DNA from: Pusillimonas sp. UBA3987
Lineage (GTDB): Bacteria; Pseudomonadota; Gammaproteobacteria; Burkholderiales; Burkholderiaceae_B
Direction: 5' to 3'
Length of the DNA stretch: 64,000 bases
Assembly: GCA_002384935.1 (NCBI GenBank)
Contig: DGCD01000013.1
Coordinates: 1-64,000, forward strand
Below, piece after piece: positions 1 to 6,890 of this stretch (its first letter is position 1; every line of letters begins with the position of its first letter). A program made the translations under genes and the position numbers. A model generated the notes under the pieces. It ran no database searches, was not told the DNA's origin, and saw only the letters and a list, made by a program, of their open reading frames with translations.

Positions 1-8
1 CTTATACC

Positions 9-44
9 AAAACGCCCCAACAGTGTTAACTGTTGGGGCGTTTT
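9..44. terminator. Rho-independent terminator hairpin, probably bidirectional
   Basis: A perfect 16-bp inverted repeat (arms 9-24 and 29-44, loop GTTA) has a GC-rich core, with an A-run at the left edge and a T-run at the right edge, so it could work on either strand. The gene it ends lies outside the window to the left. Confidence 0.85.
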
Positions 45-263
45 ACTTTGGGGCTTCAGAAGCTTACGAAAAAAACGATAATTAAGCTAAAGAATGAATC
101 GTCGAACATATAGGTTGCCTCAATATATGTGGGAAAAGCATCCTTATTCACCCAACCCACATCCCCATCCGCCATCACCACGCGGCACCGCAATAACACT
201 ATGTGGAAAAAACGGTAGAATTGTCGGAATAAACAGTTAATTCATATATTCAGGGAGTACTTC
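45..263. other. Intergenic region upstream of the small membrane protein gene
   Basis: 219 bases with no supported gene. A TAGAAT hexamer at 216-221 could be a -10 box for the gene starting at 264, but no good -35 is visible. GGGAG at 255-259 is a fair ribosome binding site. A 37-codon His/Pro-rich open frame at 127-240 has no convincing ribosome binding site and is listed only as a finding. Confidence 0.4.
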
Positions 264-629
264 ATGTCAGACACGCTGCAGCCGGAAGAGAATAACGGTG
301 TATCTTTGCGTACACTTACCCATATTGTTTATGGGCTTTTTGCTTTGGGTTTGATTAGTGCTGGCTTTTTGGGTGTGGCATCTATAGCAGCCATTGTGCT
401 TGCCTATCTGAAGCGAAGTGATGCTGCTGGTACTTTATATGCCAGCCATTTCGACTGGATCATCCGTACCTTTTGGTGGGGGTTGTTATGGCTTGTACTC
501 AGTGCGCTGGCGACCTGGATTTTCATTGGGTGGGTAACGGGCCTGGTGGCCATTGTGTGGGTTGTATACCGTATTGCCAAAGGCTGGCTGGCTCTGCTTT
601 CCGGCGCGGCACCCAGTCCGGAAATTTAA
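264..629 (+). CDS. Small integral membrane protein, DUF4870-like
   Basis: This 121-residue protein has a polar N-terminus of about 17 residues and then three hydrophobic segments (about residues 20-48, 70-88 and 89-112). The pattern LTHIVYGLF, then YLKR, then a SHFDWIIRTFWWGLLW stretch between helices, matches the small DUF4870-type membrane proteins common in beta- and gammaproteobacteria, whose function is unknown. The start is chosen from GGGAG five bases upstream of the ATG. The gene stands alone and faces the SWIB gene across a shared terminator. Family assignment is from recalled sequence pattern; a role cannot be given. Confidence 0.8.
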   Translation: MSDTLQPEENNGVSLRTLTHIVYGLFALGLISAGFLGVASIAAIVLAYLKRSDAAGTLYASHFDWIIRTFWWGLLWLVLSALATWIFIGWVTGLVAIVWVVYRIAKGWLALLSGAAPSPEI

Positions 630-640
630 TCGAGATTGTC

Positions 641-679
641 CCCAATAAAAAAGCTGCCTCTGGCAGCTTTTTTATTGGG
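641..679. terminator. Bidirectional terminator between convergent genes
   Basis: A perfect 18-bp inverted repeat (641-658 and 662-679, loop TCT) has a GC-rich core, and the A6/T6 tracts lie inside the stem, giving a U-run on either transcript. It lies between the membrane protein gene and the convergent SWIB gene, so it probably ends both. Confidence 0.9.
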
Positions 680-689
680 CGTTCATCAT

Positions 690-962
690 TTATTTGAGAT
701 GGGTACTAACCAATTTGGTTAGCTCGAACATTGATACCTGCTCTTTGCCGAACAACGGGCGCAACTTATCGTCGGCATTAATGTTACGGCGGTTTTTGGG
801 ATCCTGAAGATCATGTTTTTTGATGTAATCCCAGATTTTCTTGGTAACTTCTGTGCGGGGAACCGCTTCCGGACCAATGATTGCTGCCAGCGTAGGGCTT
901 GGTGTAAGGGGTTTCATAAAAGCAGCATTAGGTTTACGGGTGGTCTTTGTCGTCGTTGCCAT
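690..962 (-). CDS. Stand-alone SWIB/MDM2-domain protein
   Basis: This 90-residue protein has a basic, Thr/Lys-rich tail (residues 1-20) followed by one SWIB/MDM2 domain (about 22-88). Recognisable parts are the TEVTKKIWDYIKKHDLQDP helix, the NRRNINADDKLRPLFG segment and the closing MFELTKLVSTHLK helix. SWIB domains are best known in eukaryotic chromatin remodelling. Free-standing copies occur in chlamydiae and many proteobacteria, where DNA or chromatin association has been proposed but the function is not settled. It is divergent from pyrC, with 250 bases between the starts. The basic N-terminus would suit nucleic-acid contact; that is inference. Confidence 0.9.
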   Translation of the reverse strand: MATTTKTTRKPNAAFMKPLTPSPTLAAIIGPEAVPRTEVTKKIWDYIKKHDLQDPKNRRNINADDKLRPLFGKEQVSMFELTKLVSTHLK

Positions 963-1172
963 ATATGGTTCGCTCCAGTGAAATTAAAAAATTCTGTTTT
1001 CCCTGAGTACTGCGAATATGAAATACCCGGGCAAACTGTCTTGTACTCTATTTTTCCAGAATCTGCATTGGTGCAAATCTGAGTTGTGTTCCCGCAGCGA
1101 CTCTCCACCGTTCGGTAAGGGCGTGCATCTGCGATTGAAAAGGAAACACGTTAACATACTGGAGTTAAGTTT

Positions 1173-1202
1173 ATGCTTAAATCAGCCCTCTTACTTTTGT
1201 GA
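1173..1202 (+). CDS. Putative 9-codon leader peptide upstream of pyrC
   Basis: An ATG at 1173 has GGAG at 1161-1164, eight bases upstream. It opens a short frame (MLKSALLLL, stop TGA at 1200-1202) ending ten bases before the pyrC ATG and out of frame with it. The pyrC ATG itself has no visible Shine-Dalgarno sequence, so translation could be coupled through this mini-ORF. This rests on arrangement only; several other genes here also lack a clear Shine-Dalgarno, which weakens the argument. Confidence 0.35.
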   Translation: MLKSALLLL

Positions 1203-1212
1203 CTTTTCTTGT

Positions 1213-2286
1213 ATGGATACTTCAATTAACAGGTTGACCCTGACCCAGCCGGATGATTGGCATTTGCATTTGCGTGACGGAGACATTCTGAGGTCTGTGC
1301 TCCCTGGGACGGCCGGTCAGTTTGGTCGGGCCATCGTTATGCCAAACCTGACACCCCCCGTTGTGACGGTTGAACAAGCGGCTTCGTATCGTCAGCGTAT
1401 CCTTGATGCATTGGCACAGTTAGGGCAGGAGAAAGGCAGGTTTGAACCTTTGATGACGCTTTACCTTACCGACAATACGCCGCCTGATGAAATTCATAAA
1501 GCCGCTCAGAGTGGGTTTATTTATGGCGTTAAGTTGTATCCGGCGGGTGCAACCACCAATTCGGCTGCCGGTGTAACCGACTTACTGGGACGTTGTCTGC
1601 CGACATTGGAAGCTATGCAGAAACTGGGAGTACCTTTGTTGATGCATGGTGAGGTTACCGATCCCGCGATTGATATTTTTGATCGAGAGGCCGTTTTTAT
1701 TGACCGCGTCATGATTCCGTTGCGTCGCGCGCTTCCCGAGTTAAAAGTGGTATTCGAACATTTAACGACGCGCCAAGGCGCCGAGTATGTGCGGGATGCC
1801 GCAGGGCCTATCGCTGCCACAATTACCCCCCATCATTTGCTGTACAACCGAAACGCCTTGTTTAACGGGGGAATACGCCCTCATATGTATTGTTTGCCGG
1901 TGTTGAAGCGGGAACTTCACAGGCAGGCGCTGCTTGAGGCGGCAACAGGGCCAAGTGACCGGTTCTTCCTTGGCACGGACAGTGCGCCGCATCTTAAAGG
2001 CATGAAAGAGAGTGCCTGTGGCTGCGCCGGATGCTACACAGCCCCTTATGCGATGGCGTTGTATGCCACCGCATTTGAATCGGTAGGCAAGCTCGATCAA
2101 CTGGAGGCATTTGCCAGTCTGAACGGACCCAAATTCTATGGGTTGCCGGCCAATACCGGCAGGATCACGTTGGAACGTGCTCCGTATACCATTCCCGACG
2201 CGCTTGACGTCGGCCAGGACGTGATGGTGCCTTTGGCTGCAGGAGAAACGCTGTCGTGGCGCGTGCTTGAGCAGGCAGTTGCTTGA
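1213..2286 (+). CDS. pyrC: Dihydroorotase (type II, PyrC)
   Basis: PyrC cyclises N-carbamoyl-aspartate to dihydroorotate, the third step of pyrimidine synthesis, in the cytoplasm. The 357-residue protein (E. coli PyrC is 348) carries the binuclear zinc site: HLHLRDG (His17, His19), the carboxylated-lysine position Lys107 in KLYPAG, His145 in LMHGEV, His183 in FEHLTT and Asp256 in GTDSAPH. The frame is open for 65 more codons upstream, but family similarity begins at the ATG at 1213. No Shine-Dalgarno precedes this ATG; a short leader ORF ends ten bases upstream. Confidence 0.96.
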   Translation: MDTSINRLTLTQPDDWHLHLRDGDILRSVLPGTAGQFGRAIVMPNLTPPVVTVEQAASYRQRILDALAQLGQEKGRFEPLMTLYLTDNTPPDEIHKAAQSGFIYGVKLYPAGATTNSAAGVTDLLGRCLPTLEAMQKLGVPLLMHGEVTDPAIDIFDREAVFIDRVMIPLRRALPELKVVFEHLTTRQGAEYVRDAAGPIAATITPHHLLYNRNALFNGGIRPHMYCLPVLKRELHRQALLEAATGPSDRFFLGTDSAPHLKGMKESACGCAGCYTAPYAMALYATAFESVGKLDQLEAFASLNGPKFYGLPANTGRITLERAPYTIPDALDVGQDVMVPLAAGETLSWRVLEQAVA

Positions 2287-2319
2287 ACCGTGGGGTATTA
2301 CTGAGCGGCGGTTTTTTTT
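2286..2319 (+). terminator. Possible weak terminator of pyrC
   Basis: A short AACCG/CGGTT inverted repeat (2286-2290 and 2309-2313) is followed by a run of T ending at 2319. The stem is only five base pairs, and the T-run lies within the 3' end of the convergent ABC-F gene. Confidence 0.35.
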
Positions 2320-4145
2320 GCTTCGAGTTCTTCCCAACGAATGAATAGCTCGCTCAATTGATGGTCAATCTCGGTAATTTCACTATTAATACCGATGGCG
2401 ATCTCGGGGCTGTTTTCATAGGTTTTGGGGTCGCTCAAGGTTTCTCCCAACTCGGCCTGTTTTGCCTCGAGTTTGGCTATTTGTTCCGGAATACGTTCCA
2501 GTTCCTTTTCTTCCCAGCTGGTAAAACGGTTCGGGCGATTTGATGCCGCGCGTTTCCCGGCTGTTTTTTCTTCCTCACTGCGGGATTTCTGGTTGGCCGG
2601 TGCCGGTGTTTTCGACTGGGCGTCAGTGTCCTGAGGATTGTTTTTGTCTTTAATCTCACTTTGCACGAGCCAGTCGTCGTATCCTCCAGCGTACTCCTGC
2701 CAATGCCCTTGCGGTTCGCTGACGATTGTTTGAGTGACAACATTGTTCAGAAAAACACGGTCGTGGCTCACCAGCAAGACGGTGCCCGCGTAATCCTGTA
2801 GCAGCTCTTCCAGAAGCTCGAGTGTTTCGATATCGAGATCATTGGTTGGTTCGTCCAGAACCAGGATGTTCGATGGTGTAGCGAAAAGCCGTGCCAGCAC
2901 CAGGCGCGCCCGCTCCCCTCCCGAGAGGCTGCTGACGGGCGAGCGGGAACGGGCTGGTGGGAACAGGAAGTCTTCCAGGTACGACATGATATGTTTGCGT
3001 TGTCCACCAATTTCGACCCATTCGCTCCCGGGGCTGATTGTGTCGGCCACGGTTGCGGATTCATCCAGTTGCTCACGCATTTGGTCAAAATAGGCAATGT
3101 TCAGATTCGTACCGAGTTTTACCGTGCCTTGATTTGGCTTGAGTTTGCCCAGGATAATGCGAAGTAAAGTTGTCTTGCCCGCGCCATTTGGGCCTATGAT
3201 GCCAATCCGGTCTTTACGCAAAATGGCGGTGGAGAGGTCATTGATTAAGGTATGACCCTGGTAGCCGTGAGAAACGTTTTCAAGTTCAGCCACAATCTTG
3301 CCCGAGCGCTGTCCTTCGGAAATCGCCAGGTTCACGTTACCGGTGCGTTCGCGGCGGGCACTACGTTCGCGTCTGAGTTGTTCAAGCCGTCGCACGCGCC
3401 CTTCGTTGCGCGTGCGACGGGCTTCAATGCCTTTACGGATCCATACTTCTTCTTGAGCCAGCAACTTGTCGAACTTGGCGTTTTGTTGCGCTTCGGCTTC
3501 AAGCCATTCGGCCTTACGTTCTTGCCACTGGGTGAAGTTGCCCGGGAAACTGATGAGTTTGCCTCGGTCGAGCTCGACGATGCGTGTGGTTACCATGTCG
3601 AGGAATCGGCGATCATGGGTAATGAGCACGATACTGAAGCTTGCGCGCTTCAAGCGTTGTTCCAGCCAGGTAATACCCTCGAAATCCAGGTGGTTGGTAG
3701 GCTCATCCAGCAGGAGCAAGTCGGGTTCAAATGTGATGGCGCGGGCCAAAGCGACCCGCTTCCGGGTTCCGCCCGACAAACCTTTTATGAGGGCCGACTC
3801 CTGCAAACCGAGTTCGCTGATAAGCGCCTTGGCGCGGGCGGGGCGAGCCCAGTCCTCATCCTTTTCAAAGTCTCCGCAAATGGTCTGTAATACCTGGCTG
3901 TCGTCGTCGAGCACGGGCTCCTGTTCAACGGTTGCAATTTTCAGGCCGCCAAGACGTTGAACTTCGCCGCCGTCGGGTAGGGCACGGTCATCGATGAGTT
4001 TCAGTAATGATGACTTGCCGGCACCATTCCTACCGATCAGACCAATATGCTCTCCCTGATGAATGGTCAGTTCGGCATGATCAAGCAGGGCATGATGGCC
4101 ATAGGCGAGTTGCAGGTTGGCGAGTGTGATGAGTGTTGCTGGCAT
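2298..4145 (-). CDS. uup: ABC-F family ATPase, Uup type
   Basis: A soluble 615-residue protein with two ABC ATPase domains and no membrane segment. The first domain has Walker A GRNGAGKSS (about residues 38-46), signature LSGGTRKRV and Walker B LLLLDEPTNHLD. The second has GPNGAGKTT, LSGGERARL and LVLDEPTNDLD. A charged linker joins them, and a C-terminal extension (about 525-612) rich in Lys/Glu looks like the coiled-coil DNA-binding domain that marks Uup among ABC-F proteins. ABC-F proteins act on the ribosome; Uup also affects DNA transactions such as transposon excision. It converges on pyrC. The domain order is secure; Uup rather than another ABC-F rests on the C-terminal domain. Confidence 0.9.
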   Translation of the reverse strand: MPATLITLANLQLAYGHHALLDHAELTIHQGEHIGLIGRNGAGKSSLLKLIDDRALPDGGEVQRLGGLKIATVEQEPVLDDDSQVLQTICGDFEKDEDWARPARAKALISELGLQESALIKGLSGGTRKRVALARAITFEPDLLLLDEPTNHLDFEGITWLEQRLKRASFSIVLITHDRRFLDMVTTRIVELDRGKLISFPGNFTQWQERKAEWLEAEAQQNAKFDKLLAQEEVWIRKGIEARRTRNEGRVRRLEQLRRERSARRERTGNVNLAISEGQRSGKIVAELENVSHGYQGHTLINDLSTAILRKDRIGIIGPNGAGKTTLLRIILGKLKPNQGTVKLGTNLNIAYFDQMREQLDESATVADTISPGSEWVEIGGQRKHIMSYLEDFLFPPARSRSPVSSLSGGERARLVLARLFATPSNILVLDEPTNDLDIETLELLEELLQDYAGTVLLVSHDRVFLNNVVTQTIVSEPQGHWQEYAGGYDDWLVQSEIKDKNNPQDTDAQSKTPAPANQKSRSEEEKTAGKRAASNRPNRFTSWEEKELERIPEQIAKLEAKQAELGETLSDPKTYENSPEIAIGINSEITEIDHQLSELFIRWEELEAKKTAAQ

Positions 4146-4240
4146 AAATTGATTAAGACGAGATGCGGGTGTCAGGTGCGCATGTGCGTCTGTTTTTGAG
4201 GCAGACGCATTTTGATTGGATAAAACGCTATTGTCGCAGG

Positions 4241-4267
4241 TTGCGCGGCTTTATTCAGTATTACAAT
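4241..4267 (+). promoter_or_regulatory. Predicted promoter of RNase P RNA
   Basis: The -10 hexamer TACAAT lies at 4262-4267, with a TTGCGC -35 candidate at 4241-4246 (spacing 15, shorter than usual). The first base of the RNA's P1 helix, at 4274, is seven bases after the -10, as expected for a transcription start. Confidence 0.6.
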
Positions 4268-4273
4268 AGGAGC

Positions 4274-4690
4274 GCGGGGCAGATCGGGCAATCGCGGTAG
4301 TAATTATCGAGGAAGGTCCGGACTCCACAGGGCAGGATAGCGGCTAACAGCCGTCCGGTAACGACTGCTGCTTTGGCAGTGGTAAAAGCCGAGGAACAGG
4401 GCCACAGAGACGAGTCTGTTATGCGGGCGTGCCGTGGGTGCGCACTGGCACGGTGTCTCCGTGTGGCGTGTCTTGCTTTTGCAGGGCACAGCATAGCAGG
4501 GTGAAACGCGGTAACCTCTATCCGGAGCAACATCAAATAGGCATGCATTTGGTCTTAACGGCCATACAGGCGGCCCGCCTGTGCATGCGGGTAGGTGGCT
4601 AGAGCCGGTCAGCAATGGACGGCCCAGAGGAATGATTGCCCATCGATATTCTCGATGTACAGAATCCGGCCTACAGATCTGTTCCGCACC
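4274..4690 (+). ncRNA. rnpB: RNase P RNA (bacterial type A)
   Basis: The catalytic RNA of ribonuclease P, which removes tRNA 5' leaders. Conserved cores are readable: GAGGAAGGTCCGGACTCC near 4309, ACAGGGCAG near 4327, the stretch ending GGAGCAACATCAAATAGG near 4525-4543, and AGAATCCGGCCTACAG near 4661-4676. The first 12 bases (4274-4285) pair with 4676-4687, allowing G-U pairs, to form helix P1 and so define both ends. The order of conserved regions fits type A RNAs of betaproteobacteria. End positions are good to a few bases. Confidence 0.93.
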
Positions 4691-4736
4691 TTTTTCAGGT
4701 TGACTCATACACTTCTTGTGTTTTCCTTTCGTCATT

Positions 4737-4767
4737 GAAACGCCTGTGCAGATTGCCCAGGCGTTTC
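4737..4767 (+). terminator. Terminator downstream of RNase P RNA
   Basis: A perfect 10-bp inverted repeat (4737-4746 and 4758-4767, loop 11) is followed by TTCGTTT. It lies about 50 bases past the mature 3' end of rnpB, consistent with a precursor trimmed at its 3' end. Confidence 0.75.
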
Positions 4768-5002
4768 TTCGTTTAACTCCCTGGTTTCGTGATCTTGTCT
4801 TTCGTTGGTCGGAATGACCGGCGCGTGGTCGCCATGATGATGCATGTTGTAACGCGTATGCGTGTGGACGTCGGCGGTTTACTGAATAAAGCACTTCCAA
4901 TAGCTTTTACAACTTATTGATTTATTAACATAAATTTTTTCAAAAGATTGGCGGGTTCGTTTGTAAGTACTTGTTGTCATTGAAAAAATCGCAATTTAGC
5001 GC
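4768..5002. other. Gene-free region upstream of the dcw cluster promoter
   Basis: No gene, tRNA or repeat is supported here. The right half (about 4890-4990) is AT-rich with several A and T runs, unlike the surrounding coding DNA, and would suit promoter upstream elements for mraZ. The open frames crossing it on the minus strand are not protein-like. Confidence 0.5.
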
Positions 5003-5031
5003 TTGACCGGGTCGAATTGATGCCTTAGAGT
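5003..5031 (+). promoter_or_regulatory. Predicted mraZ (dcw cluster) promoter
   Basis: A TTGACC -35 element (5003-5008) and a TAGAGT -10 element (5026-5031) are separated by 17 bases. The first MraZ-type box overlaps the end of the -10, so bound MraZ would block transcription start. Confidence 0.6.
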
Positions 5032-5064
5032 GGGGAAAAGTAGGAAAAAGTGCAAAAAAGTGGG
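5030..5064 (+). promoter_or_regulatory. MraZ operator: four boxes with 10-bp spacing
   Basis: GTGGG at 5030 and 5060, GTAGG at 5040 and GTGCA at 5050 recur at exactly 10-bp intervals, separated by A-rich spacers. This matches the known E. coli mraZ operator, direct GTGGG repeats one helical turn apart that are bound by MraZ for autorepression. The fourth box doubles as the purine-rich ribosome binding region of mraZ, whose GTG start is at 5072. The two middle boxes deviate from consensus. Confidence 0.75.
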
Positions 5065-5071
5065 GTAAAAA

Positions 5072-5500
5072 GTGTTTCAAGGTTGCAGCGCACTCACGCT
5101 CGATGCGAAAGGGAGGGTCACCATACCCACCCGGCATCGTGACGCGCTGATTTCGGCGGAACAGGGGCGTTTGACGCTTACGCGACACCCCGACGGCTGC
5201 CTGCTTGTTTATCCCCGTGCTGTCTGGGAAGACCGCCGCGAGCAAATTGCGCGATTTCCCATGTCTGCACGTCCTTTGCAGCGCTTGCTGCTGGGTAATG
5301 CGCTCGACGTCGACATGGACGGCTCCGGCCGCATTCTTGTATCGCCCGAGTTGCGCCAGGCAGCCGGTTTGGCCCGGGAGGTCATGCTGCTGGGGATGGG
5401 AAGTCATTTTGAGTTGTGGGACGCCGCCGAGTGGGCGCGCCGAGAAGCGCAAGACTTGTCAAAAGGCATGTCGGACGCACTCGAGAACTTTTCTTTCTGA
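5072..5500 (+). CDS. mraZ: Transcriptional regulator MraZ
   Basis: A DNA-binding autorepressor at the head of the dcw cluster. The 142-residue protein has the typical duplicated MraZ/AbrB-like fold: an N-terminal half with [17 protein letters not shown] and a C-terminal half with [19 protein letters not shown]. The start is a GTG at 5072, supported by the match of MFQG to the usual MraZ N-terminus. The purine-rich region just upstream is also the last of four MraZ boxes. It is followed after eight bases by rsmH, with which it is probably cotranscribed. Confidence 0.95.
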   Translation: MFQGCSALTLDAKGRVTIPTRHRDALISAEQGRLTLTRHPDGCLLVYPRAVWEDRREQIARFPMSARPLQRLLLGNALDVDMDGSGRILVSPELRQAAGLAREVMLLGMGSHFELWDAAEWARREAQDLSKGMSDALENFSF

Positions 5501-5508
5501 GCGTGGTG

Positions 5509-6585
5509 ATGGAAAAAGCCCACCTTCCCGTGCTTCTCGAGGATACGGTAAATGCCCTCGTTGATTCTTCTTTCGGTGCCAAGGCACGTCGCAAGAAAGC
5601 TTACGAGGCATTCGAGCCAAATTTGAATGGTGTGTTTGTTGACGGCACATTTGGGCGCGGGGGGCACAGTAGCCTGCTTTTGTCGCGTTTGGGGCCGAAG
5701 GCCACTTTGGTGGTTTTCGATAAAGATCCCGAGGCAATTTCTGTGGCGCGTTCGCTGCAAGAGCAGGATGCCCGAGTCAAGGTTGTGCACCAGGGCTTTG
5801 CCAGCATGGCGCAAGCGCTGGCTGAATTGGGTGTTGAGCATATCGATGGGGTAATGCTTGATTTGGGAGTGTCGTCTCCGCAAATCGATGAGGCTCAACG
5901 TGGTTTTTCGTTCATGCGCGATGGTCCGCTTGATATGCGTATGGATACCAGCAGGGGTTTAACCGCTGCACAATGGCTGGCGCAGGCCAGCGTTGAGGAA
6001 ATTAGGGAGGTCATAGCGAAATATGGCGAAGAACGGTTTGCTTTCCAGATTGCAAAGGCGGTTGTTGCTCGCCGCGAATCCAGGCCGCTGTGCACAACGC
6101 TCGACCTCGCCGAGCTCGTCGCCAGTGTCGTCCGTACGCGCGAAAAGGGTCAACACCCGGCCACTCGCACCTTTCAGGCTATACGGATTTACATCAATGA
6201 AGAGCTCGAGGAACTCGCGCTCGCCCTCGAGGCAGTTCTAACGTTATTGAATACGGGAGGGCGTCTGGCCGTGATCAGTTTTCATTCTCTGGAAGATCGG
6301 ATGGTGAAGCAGTGCATCGCGTCCGCTTCGCGACCTGCCGAGGCGACAGCCCGGCTGCCCATTCCAGAGAAAGACATGCCCAAGCCCTTGCTGCGCTCGC
6401 TAGGGAAGGTATTGCCGCAACAGGTTCATGTCGAGTCGAACCCTCGTGCCCGTTCGGCGGTATTGCGGGTGGCTGAGCGTACATCGACACCGTTGCCGCC
6501 GGAAGGTGTGGCTTCCTTTGTGAAGGGACTGCGGCTGGAGATGGGTGCGGGTAAGTTGACAAACTCGGGCAGGAGACAGCGATGA
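5509..6585 (+). CDS. rsmH: 16S rRNA (cytosine-1402-N4)-methyltransferase RsmH
   Basis: An S-adenosylmethionine-dependent enzyme that methylates N4 of C1402 in 16S rRNA. The 358-residue protein has the SAM motif [12 protein letters not shown], then [20 protein letters not shown], the [13 protein letters not shown] segment and the [11 protein letters not shown] motif. Start is the ATG at 5509; an upstream frame of 31 codons is open but overlaps mraZ and is not family-like. Residues 16-40 form a Lys/Arg-containing insertion between [11 protein letters not shown] and the SAM motif that is absent from E. coli RsmH. It overlaps ftsL by four bases (ATGA). Confidence 0.95.
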   Translation: MEKAHLPVLLEDTVNALVDSSFGAKARRKKAYEAFEPNLNGVFVDGTFGRGGHSSLLLSRLGPKATLVVFDKDPEAISVARSLQEQDARVKVVHQGFASMAQALAELGVEHIDGVMLDLGVSSPQIDEAQRGFSFMRDGPLDMRMDTSRGLTAAQWLAQASVEEIREVIAKYGEERFAFQIAKAVVARRESRPLCTTLDLAELVASVVRTREKGQHPATRTFQAIRIYINEELEELALALEAVLTLLNTGGRLAVISFHSLEDRMVKQCIASASRPAEATARLPIPEKDMPKPLLRSLGKVLPQQVHVESNPRARSAVLRVAERTSTPLPPEGVASFVKGLRLEMGAGKLTNSGRRQR

Positions 6586-6890
6586 GCCGTTTATGCCTGG
6601 TTATTGCTTGCTTGTTGATGCTGTCGGCGCTTTCGCTCGTAACGGCACGTTATCAGTCGCGTTTATTATTCGTTTCCTCAGAGCGGATGGCCGCCAAGAC
6701 CCAGGAGTTGGATGTTGAGTGGCGCCGGTTGCAGCTTGAGCGGGCCGAACTAGCTCGCAATGCGCGTGTCGACCAGCTTGCACGCCAAGAGCTGGAGATG
6801 GTCGTGCCCACCCCTGCACAAACCGTGTACATGAAAAAAGGGCACATTGTGTCGGGCCCGAAGGCGTTGATGCAGGGGGAGGAGCAATGA
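6582..6890 (+). CDS. ftsL: Cell division protein FtsL
   Basis: A 102-residue bitopic membrane protein: a single helix at about residues 4-22, then a periplasmic heptad-like coiled coil (about 30-68, rich in Glu, Arg and Leu). FtsL forms a complex with FtsB and FtsQ and helps activate the FtsW/FtsI septal synthase. Sequence conservation in this family is low, so the call rests on length, topology and the invariant position between rsmH and ftsI. It overlaps both neighbours by four bases, implying translational coupling. Confidence 0.92.
   Translation: MSRLCLVIACLLMLSALSLVTARYQSRLLFVSSERMAAKTQELDVEWRRLQLERAELARNARVDQLARQELEMVVPTPAQTVYMKKGHIVSGPKALMQGEEQ

Noticed and set aside
1018..1212. 65-codon N-terminal extension of pyrC
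   Set aside because: The extension has no similarity to dihydroorotases, is Cys/Ser-rich, and would leave the conserved HLHLRDG motif far from its usual place near residue 17.
4304..4900. Long open frame on the minus strand across the RNase P RNA gene
   Set aside because: Composition is His/Arg/Cys-rich without any known domain, and the DNA is fully explained by conserved RNase P RNA structure.
5416..5508. 31-codon extension of rsmH into mraZ
   Set aside because: It overlaps mraZ, is Arg-rich in the manner of an out-of-frame shadow, and RsmH similarity starts at 5509.
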